This document shows positions 58,963 to 64,000 of a stretch of 64,000 nt of DNA, in pieces; position 1 is the stretch's first letter, and each line of letters begins with the position of its first letter. The stretch spans positions 152,703 to 216,702 of the forward strand of contig NZ_QLNP01000063.1 in the NCBI RefSeq assembly GCF_003261175.1, written 5' to 3'. This DNA is from Arthrobacter globiformis (lineage in GTDB: Bacteria > Actinomycetota > Actinomycetes > Actinomycetales > Micrococcaceae). The position numbers and the translations under genes are program-made. A model generated the notes under the pieces. That model made no database searches and had not been told where the DNA came from. It worked only from the letters and a program-made list of their open reading frames with translations.

Positions 58963-60600
58963 CTAGCTCTCCGAACTCTCCGCTGAACGTGCAGGGGGAG
59001 GGATCAGGCATACCTCCCAACGACGATAGGGATGGGCTGGATTCAGTTCACCGATGCACTGCCACCGAAGGACAGCTCCCGCGGTGACCCTGTGGCCGTG
59101 TATAAGAGCAGACACTGGCTTGGAAGGCACCTGAGACATTAGCTTGGAAACTGTTAGGGCTAGATTTTCATTCAGTACGGGGGGCGGTACTTCGGCAGCA
59201 AGCCCATTCGTAGAGTCCTGCACGAACCAGCGATGAAGTCCGTTGGGGTAACTGACCAGGATGAGTTCTAAGTTCTCCTCGCAACCGACATGACGCCCCG
59301 CTCGAATGCGCGCTACTTCTTGCTTCCAGCGTCGAAAGTACTGGCCGGGCGCCGGGGGAGGATACAAGTTGTCCTGTCTAACCATCTCTTGAAATTTGAG
59401 TATCTGCCCTCGGCGGGCCAGGCCGTCGTCACCCAGAAATATTTTCGTGGTTGCAGAATACTTCCGCATATTAGCGACCAGCCGGTCACCAATATAGCGC
59501 TCAAGCGCCTCGAGGCTTTCAAAAGCACCTTGTATCATCCGGTCATCAGGAAAGTGACCCGCATGTACGGCGCTATTGCGCAAGTCCGCTAGATTGACCC
59601 GCCAGTCACGAATGGGCCCTGGCTGCCTGGTGTTCCACTGGCCCCCCAGCCGGCCTGCAAACTGCGACGTCACCTTCTTCGTGACCGTATCTTTGGTATC
59701 CAAAATTTTCGCCACTGATGTGCAATCCAAATCTTCTTCCCACATCATGAGGAGCATGATCTCCACCAGCAGTGCCTCGGCGGCGGCGCCAGCGAGAATG
59801 ATGGCGGACAAGTTTTCGCCTCGTGCATATGCGAGGCGCCCCTCTCGTCGCATATCACTGAAGGCGCTAAACAGATTTGGGGAGTAGTCGTTGAAAGCTA
59901 GCGTCAACCCTCGGAGCTTTTCCCAGGGTAGTTCGGGACCGCGGACGCGGCTCGCATGCTGCTCGTCCTGGTTCACCAAGAATAGGCTCATCTCAGGTTT
60001 TGCGAATATTTCACCGCCGGAAATCATCACCGGAAGTACTGGCGGAAGGCTCTTTCTGACCACGAGACTCAAAGGTCTCGTGGTGACCATATGATGCGAT
60101 CTCTGAAAGGTGCGCAAGACTTCAAGTGCGCTATCGAATCCCATTGTTAGCCCATCTTCGTCCGCTAGTGCCATGGGGCCTGATACCTCGGCAACCGTGA
60201 TGCTTCGAGGCCGGTCTAAGAACGGTGCGTTCACGTTGTCTTTTCCGCCCAGTGCGTCCATTACGGCCGTGACGGCGGGAGAAGACACCGTGTGTTCGGA
60301 TTGGTGGAATCGCACCTTCATCCGGAACACACTCTCTACACCCTGGCGTTTCTCCAAAAAGACGGAAGGTGACTCGTCTCTGGGGTCGAGTACCTCAGTT
60401 ATCGGTACTTCGTATAAGTGGGGAACGTCCAACGGCTCAGGCAGTGGGATGAAGTACGCGACGACAGCCGTTTCTGCAGTCCAGTGGCGACGCTGAGAGC
60501 GCGGGACGGAGTAGCGAGGCCACATCGCGATTACGGGCGGGTAGGCGACGAACTTGAGACTCAAGAGCCATTGGCTCTTGTTTACGATTTCATGTAGCAC
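58963..60600 (-). CDS. HEPN-domain-like protein, unknown function
   Basis: 545 aa from GTG with GAGGG before it. The N-terminal 250 residues are mixed alpha/beta without recognised motifs. Residues about 255-375 look like a HEPN four-helix domain: LSAIILAGAAAEALLVEIM in the first long helix and LRNSAVHAGHF with RNxxxH (Arg341, Asn342, His346), the catalytic motif of HEPN ribonucleases. A C-terminal region of about 150 residues is unassigned. It converges on the NTPase gene, 103 bases apart. RNase activity would fit an abortive-infection or toxin role, but related domains can be inactive. Confidence 0.7.
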   Translation of the reverse strand: MLHEIVNKSQWLLSLKFVAYPPVIAMWPRYSVPRSQRRHWTAETAVVAYFIPLPEPLDVPHLYEVPITEVLDPRDESPSVFLEKRQGVESVFRMKVRFHQSEHTVSSPAVTAVMDALGGKDNVNAPFLDRPRSITVAEVSGPMALADEDGLTMGFDSALEVLRTFQRSHHMVTTRPLSLVVRKSLPPVLPVMISGGEIFAKPEMSLFLVNQDEQHASRVRGPELPWEKLRGLTLAFNDYSPNLFSAFSDMRREGRLAYARGENLSAIILAGAAAEALLVEIMLLMMWEEDLDCTSVAKILDTKDTVTKKVTSQFAGRLGGQWNTRQPGPIRDWRVNLADLRNSAVHAGHFPDDRMIQGAFESLEALERYIGDRLVANMRKYSATTKIFLGDDGLARRGQILKFQEMVRQDNLYPPPAPGQYFRRWKQEVARIRAGRHVGCEENLELILVSYPNGLHRWFVQDSTNGLAAEVPPPVLNENLALTVSKLMSQVPSKPVSALIHGHRVTAGAVLRWQCIGELNPAHPYRRWEVCLIPPPARSAESSES

Positions 60601-61053
60601 AGCGGTACCCTCTAGGGGCTTACGTCCCTTCCCTTCGAACTGACAATTCCTTGCACCGATGGATGGTTACCGGGTGCATCCACCCAAGCCAGCCGGTCAT
60701 GCTCGGCAGTGTAGTGCTCACGGTACCGCGAGCCGGCCTCCGGCGTCGTGCCAACCGGGCGATCGGGGTTTGAGCATAATTATGGCTGGTGCGAGATATC
60801 TTCAGGATGTCGCGGTGGAGGACCGTCCTAAGCCACGTATGTCAGGTTTACACCTAAGACCTTCGAGAGGGTGTGTCAGCAATTAGGAAAAAGAAGTCTA
60901 TTCTGACGCTTTTCGGAGACGCGCCTGACGTCAGGGTGGGGTGTGCCTTATTTGAACAGGCCCTTCCTTGCCCTCCGCCGATAACGCTGGTGGGCCGGGT
61001 GCGGGAGGAACTACAAAACGGGCAGATCTGGCGCGCTTCGATGGTTCGGGCCG
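60601..61053. other. Intergenic region between the HEPN gene and the small ORF
   Basis: 453 bases with promoter space for the HEPN gene. Short open frames here have no ribosome site or protein-like pattern. Nothing else recognised. Confidence 0.5.
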
Positions 61054-61209
61054 TCAGCTGTTGCCGGGGTAGACGAGGCTGTCCGGGTCCTCTTGGTGGG
61101 CCAGCGTGTCGGCGAGCCCTTCCGGTGAGAGGTCGAACTGGTGAATGCTTTGCCCTTCGGCGGGGGTGGTGACGGGGGAGTGACCGGCGGGGGTGGTGTG
61201 ACTAGTCAC
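61054..61209 (-). CDS. Putative 51-aa peptide
   Basis: GTG at 61209 follows AAAAGGAAC at good distance. The product starts TSHTTPAGHSPVTTPAEGQS and continues with FDLSPEGLADTLAHQEDPDS and ends VYPGNS. It is Thr/Pro-rich first and acidic later, without Cys or a hydrophobic core. A disordered small protein or a modified-peptide precursor are possible, but no modifying enzyme is in view: the neighbour on one side is cut off by the IS element. Confidence 0.35.
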   Translation of the reverse strand: MTSHTTPAGHSPVTTPAEGQSIHQFDLSPEGLADTLAHQEDPDSLVYPGNS

Positions 61210-61360
61210 GGTTGTTCCTTTTCTTACGGAGAGGATCGGCGCCGCAGGCCTCGGCTGGGGTCGCGGGGCATGGGGAAGCAGACAAAATAGTGGCCTGAAC
61301 CAGCGCTCTGCTGCGTGGCACACAAGCAAGCGGCGGAATGGCAGCTAGGACTGGGGTGTG

Positions 61361-61452
61361 TCAATGGCCAGTAGTTTGTGCCCACGGGCGGCCAGTTAAT
61401 GTGCCCGCTGGTGGCCAGTAAAACTGCCCGGTGATGGCCAACAGATCTGCCC
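61361..61452. repeat. Left-end transposase-binding repeats of the IS21 element
   Basis: Four units with GGCCA at 61366, 61390, 61413 and 61436, each followed by a TGCCC word about 12 bases later. Spacing is 24, 23 and 23 bp. Confidence 0.8.
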
Positions 61453-61491
61453 ACTGAAGGTTTCGGCGGGGTTGGCCATCGTGGGGTCGTG

Positions 61492-62280
61492 TCAGTTCAG
61501 TTGGGTGACTCCTTTTCCCGCGAGGGCCTGGGTGAGGCGGATGGAATCGCCGCTGGTCTGGCAGACATGGGCGTGGTGCAGCAGCCGGTCCACGGTGGCG
61601 GTGGCCAGGGTTTTGGGCATGAGCTCGTCAAAGCCTGCCGGGTGAAGGTTCGATGAGATCGCGACGGAGCGCTTTTCGTAGGCTGCGTCCACGACCCGGT
61701 AGAGGCCTTCGGCGGCGTCGGTGGCCACCGGCAGGAGCCCGATGTCATCGATCACGACGAGTTCGGCGCGTAGGATTCTGGCGACGGCCCGGGTGACGCT
61801 GTCGTCGGTGCGGTGGGCCCGGATCAGGGCGCCGAGGTCCTCGAGCCTGAACCAGGCCACGCGCATGCCGGCTTCGACGGCTTGCTGGCCGAGGGCTTCG
61901 AGGAAGAATGTTTTCCCCGTGCCGGACGGTCCGCAGACGACCAGGTTCTCCCGCCGGCCGATCCATTCCAGGGTGCGCAGGGCCTGCTGGGTCGGCGCGG
62001 GGATCGAGGAGACGGCGGGGTCCCAGGCGTCGAAGGTTTTCCCCGTGGGGAAGCCTGCTGCCTTGCGCCGGGTGGCGAGCATGGACCGGGCCCGGCCGGC
62101 TGTTTCCTCGGTGAACAGTGCCTTGATGATCTCTGCCGGTTCCCAGCGCTGGGCGCGTGCGGTCGCAATCAGCTCCGGGGCCAAAGCCCGGGCGTGGGGC
62201 ATTTTGAGCTGCCGCATCAGTGCTTCGAGTTCGGCCGGCAGGGGCGGGGCGGTCGTGTTCGTGGTGCTGACAGGGCTCAT
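61492..62280 (-). CDS. istB: IS21 helper ATPase IstB
   Basis: 262-aa DnaC-like AAA+ ATPase that helps the transposase select targets. Walker A GPSGTGKT and Walker B ELVVIDDIGLLP are intact; the N terminus (LEALMRQLKMPHARALAPEL) and the end (DSIRLTQALAGKGVTQLN) match the family length. ATG overlaps the istA stop (ATGA). Confidence 0.95.
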   Translation of the reverse strand: MSPVSTTNTTAPPLPAELEALMRQLKMPHARALAPELIATARAQRWEPAEIIKALFTEETAGRARSMLATRRKAAGFPTGKTFDAWDPAVSSIPAPTQQALRTLEWIGRRENLVVCGPSGTGKTFFLEALGQQAVEAGMRVAWFRLEDLGALIRAHRTDDSVTRAVARILRAELVVIDDIGLLPVATDAAEGLYRVVDAAYEKRSVAISSNLHPAGFDELMPKTLATATVDRLLHHAHVCQTSGDSIRLTQALAGKGVTQLN

Positions 62281-63803
62281 CGGTTCTGCTCCTTCACAGG
62301 GGCGGGTTCAGTGCCCAGGCCGGCCCATGCACTGGTGCCCTGGGTCAGGGACCGGGTCTCGTCCGCGGCGTGGGTAGTGGTGCGTCGGATGTTGGCGTTC
62401 AGGATCGAGGCCAGATCGCCGTGAGCGAAGCGGCCATGAAGCGCGGCGTCACCCAGGGCCCGGTCCACCGCCTCGGCGCCGGCGATTTTGGCCAGCGTCA
62501 CGGCCTCAGCCATTTTCACGTTCATCCGGGCCGTCCCGGTCCCGGCGGCTTCCACGAGCCAGGTCCTCGCGCCCTCGCCGATGGCAAGGAACTCGGCCTC
62601 ACCGGCGTTGCGGGCCTTCACTGCGTAGTCGCCCGGGATCCTGGTCCTGGTTCCGGGAAAGTGCTCTTCGATGATCGCGGGGCTGCCGGGCCTGGCCCGG
62701 TGATGACGGGCGACCTCGACCGGACCGGCGGAGCCGTGGTGGACGATGATGACCTGTTCATCGGGCCCGGTGCCGTGGGAGCGGACGAACACCCTCGCGC
62801 CGAGCAGATGCGCGGGCACGGAGTACTGGGCGTTCTCGAAGGTGACCATCGGGGTGTTCTCCGGGACGGTGCGGGCCACTCCGAACGCGACCGTGTGCGC
62901 GGTCTCCGGGATCCGGTGCAGCCGGAGCTGTTCCTCTGCCAGCACCGCTGCCGGTTTGCGCCGGATGGTGCGGTGCTCCCGGTTGTTCACCTCGTCCATG
63001 AATGCCTCGCAGGCCGCCTCGAGAGCGGTGAAGGAACCGTAGTCCGCCCGCAGGTTGGTCTCTTTTGGGACGATATCGGCCTTGGCTAGCTTCACGGACG
63101 CTTCGACCCCGCCCTTGGTGGCGGGGTCCGCCGGCTGGCAGGTCAGCACTGTGACCCCGTAGTGGCGGGCGAAGTCCAGGGTTTGCTGGTTCCGCACCGG
63201 CACCCCGGCCACGTGGGCCGTGGTCACAGTTTTCTCGTTGTCCGTGAGGACATAGGTCGGTGCCCCGCCCAGGATCCGGAAGCAGCGGTCCAGAGCGGCG
63301 AACACGCTCGGCGCGGTCCGGTCCCGCAACGGGATCACGATCCTGAACCTCGAGAACGCCAGCCAGGCCACGAACAGGATGGTCTTCACCCCGCCGATCC
63401 GTGGTCCGTCGCCGAAGTCGTACTGCAGCCACATCCCGGGCTCGGTGATCCACGGTCGGTGAACGCGGGTGTGTCCCAGCCGCCACGCGGCCTTGACCTG
63501 CGCGATCGCCCGGCGGGTGGATCGCTCGGACCCCGCGTAACCCATGGCGAGGAGCTTCGCGTGGGCTTTATCGGCACGGATCCGTCCTTTGGACGCCTCG
63601 ACCCATTCCTCGATCTTGGGCAGGTAAGTGTCCGTGACCCGGGGCCTGGGCGCGGGTTCGGCGATCGGCCGGCCGGCGTCCCGTGCCGCTACATGCCTGG
63701 CTACAGTGTGGTGCGAACAGCCCGTGAGCTCGGCCGTGGCGCGCAACGATCCGGTCAGATCGTAGGCAGCAAGAATTTCCATGATTTCTCCGTCATGCTT
63801 CAT
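62277..63803 (-). CDS. istA: IS21 transposase IstA
   Basis: 508-aa DDE transposase. N-terminal helix-turn-helix around GSLRATAELTGCSHHTVARHV; rve catalytic core with the acidic triad in YDFGDG, VLTDNEK and TKGGVEASVK; C-terminal Mu-type domain. The start is set at MKHDGEIMEIL, preceded by GGAAGAGG; the frame extends 72 bases upstream into the end-repeat side. No frameshift seen, so it is probably active. Confidence 0.94.
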   Translation of the reverse strand: MKHDGEIMEILAAYDLTGSLRATAELTGCSHHTVARHVAARDAGRPIAEPAPRPRVTDTYLPKIEEWVEASKGRIRADKAHAKLLAMGYAGSERSTRRAIAQVKAAWRLGHTRVHRPWITEPGMWLQYDFGDGPRIGGVKTILFVAWLAFSRFRIVIPLRDRTAPSVFAALDRCFRILGGAPTYVLTDNEKTVTTAHVAGVPVRNQQTLDFARHYGVTVLTCQPADPATKGGVEASVKLAKADIVPKETNLRADYGSFTALEAACEAFMDEVNNREHRTIRRKPAAVLAEEQLRLHRIPETAHTVAFGVARTVPENTPMVTFENAQYSVPAHLLGARVFVRSHGTGPDEQVIIVHHGSAGPVEVARHHRARPGSPAIIEEHFPGTRTRIPGDYAVKARNAGEAEFLAIGEGARTWLVEAAGTGTARMNVKMAEAVTLAKIAGAEAVDRALGDAALHGRFAHGDLASILNANIRRTTTHAADETRSLTQGTSAWAGLGTEPAPVKEQNR

Positions 63804-63908
63804 ACAGGGCCTCTTCCTGGGACGACATTTGGTGCGACTAGACACCGTCATCAAATCCCGGGGAGAGGCCCCCACCGCTTAAGACGCGGCAGGTTCAGTA
63901 AGGAAGTG

Positions 63909-64000
63909 GGCAGATCTCATGGCCACCAACGGGCAGTTCTACTGGCCGTCAGTGGGCATTTCCGTGGCCGCCTACGGGCAGTTTTTCATGGCCGCTAACA
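63909..64000. repeat. Right-end transposase-binding repeats of the IS21 element
   Basis: Four TGGCC words at 63920, 63943, 63965 and 63989, inverted relative to the left end, each with a GGGCA partner. The last repeat unit ends at the terminal ACA. Confidence 0.8.

Larger units (their letters stand above)
61359..64000 (-). mobile_element. IS21-family insertion sequence
   Basis: 2642 bp. The left end begins TGTCAATGGCCAGTAG and the complement of the right end begins TGTTAGCGGCCATGAA, so both ends start TGT and share the GGCCA...TGCCC pattern. Each end carries four subterminal repeats at 22-24 bp spacing, as IS21 elements do. istA and istB lie inside with a four-base overlap. The right end coincides with base 64000, so the target duplication cannot be seen. 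Both genes appear intact. Confidence 0.88.

Noticed and set aside
60873-61172. 99-codon forward frame near the HEPN gene
   Set aside because: Composition changes to Arg/Cys/Gly-rich shadow over the second half, overlaps the better supported minus-strand peptide, and no ribosome site fits.

Overview
The window is high-GC actinobacterial chromosome centred on the replication origin. Gene order and protein sequences fit a Micrococcaceae member of the Arthrobacter/Pseudarthrobacter type (inference from synteny and protein character; no search was run). The block rpmH-dnaA-dnaN-gnd-recF-DUF721-gyrB-gyrA, the reverse block rpmH-rnpA-yidD-yidC-khpB-rsmG-parA-parB, and the block crgA-sortase-pabA-pknB-pknA-pbpA-rodA-pstP-fhaB-fhaA-tRNA-Leu all follow the classical actinobacterial origin layout.

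Layout. 1-6029 (+): NUDIX hydrolase (partial), murJ, a membrane protein with a truncated pseudokinase, trxB, trxA. 6127-12082: six kilobases without a convincing gene between the convergent ends of trxA and parB; it holds nine parS-type sites and two arrays of 12-bp-phased DnaA boxes. 12129-17890 (-): parB, parA, rsmG, khpB, yidC, yidD, rnpA, rpmH. 17891-20322: dnaA with the DnaA-box-rich intergenic regions on both sides (oriC). 20323-30092 (+): dnaN, gnd, recF, DUF721, gyrB, gyrA, DUF3566. 30192-30602: tRNA-Ile, a 39-aa DLW-39-type ORF and tRNA-Ala. 30694-37384: EamA transporter, glycosyltransferase, helical-repeat membrane protein, cyclophilin, rhomboid protease, AhpD-like protein flanked by DnaA-box clusters, Tag-like glycosylase, crgA. 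37557-48904: sortase, small membrane protein, pabA, then the seven-gene Ser/Thr kinase and cell-wall elongation operon on the minus strand. 49309-54041: tRNA-Leu, a lipoprotein, and an acid-sugar cluster (ACS-type MFS transporter, FadR-type repressor, talarate/galactarate dehydratase, palindromic operator). 54042-61358: an accessory island of uncommon genes. 61359-64000: an IS21-family element whose right end falls on the last base of the window.

How the parts work together. DnaA, DnaN, RecF and gyrase handle initiation, the clamp and topology; ParA and ParB segregate origins through the parS sites. PknA, PknB, PstP, FhaA and FhaB regulate the SEDS/PBP pair RodA-PbpA, and probably lipid II flipping by MurJ through the pseudokinase protein. 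CrgA belongs to the divisome. TrxA/TrxB supply thiol reduction.

Most interesting parts. (1) The gene-free parS field with two tandem DnaA-box arrays bracketing one parS. (2) A repeated DnaA-box plus CTGTTAATAACT module 15 kb downstream of oriC. (3) The 55.0-60.6 kb island: a coiled-coil two-TM protein, a membrane-anchored P-loop NTPase with Sel1/TPR repeats, and a convergent HEPN protein with an RNxxxH motif. It looks like an uncharacterised defence or stress-sensing module; that function is inference only.
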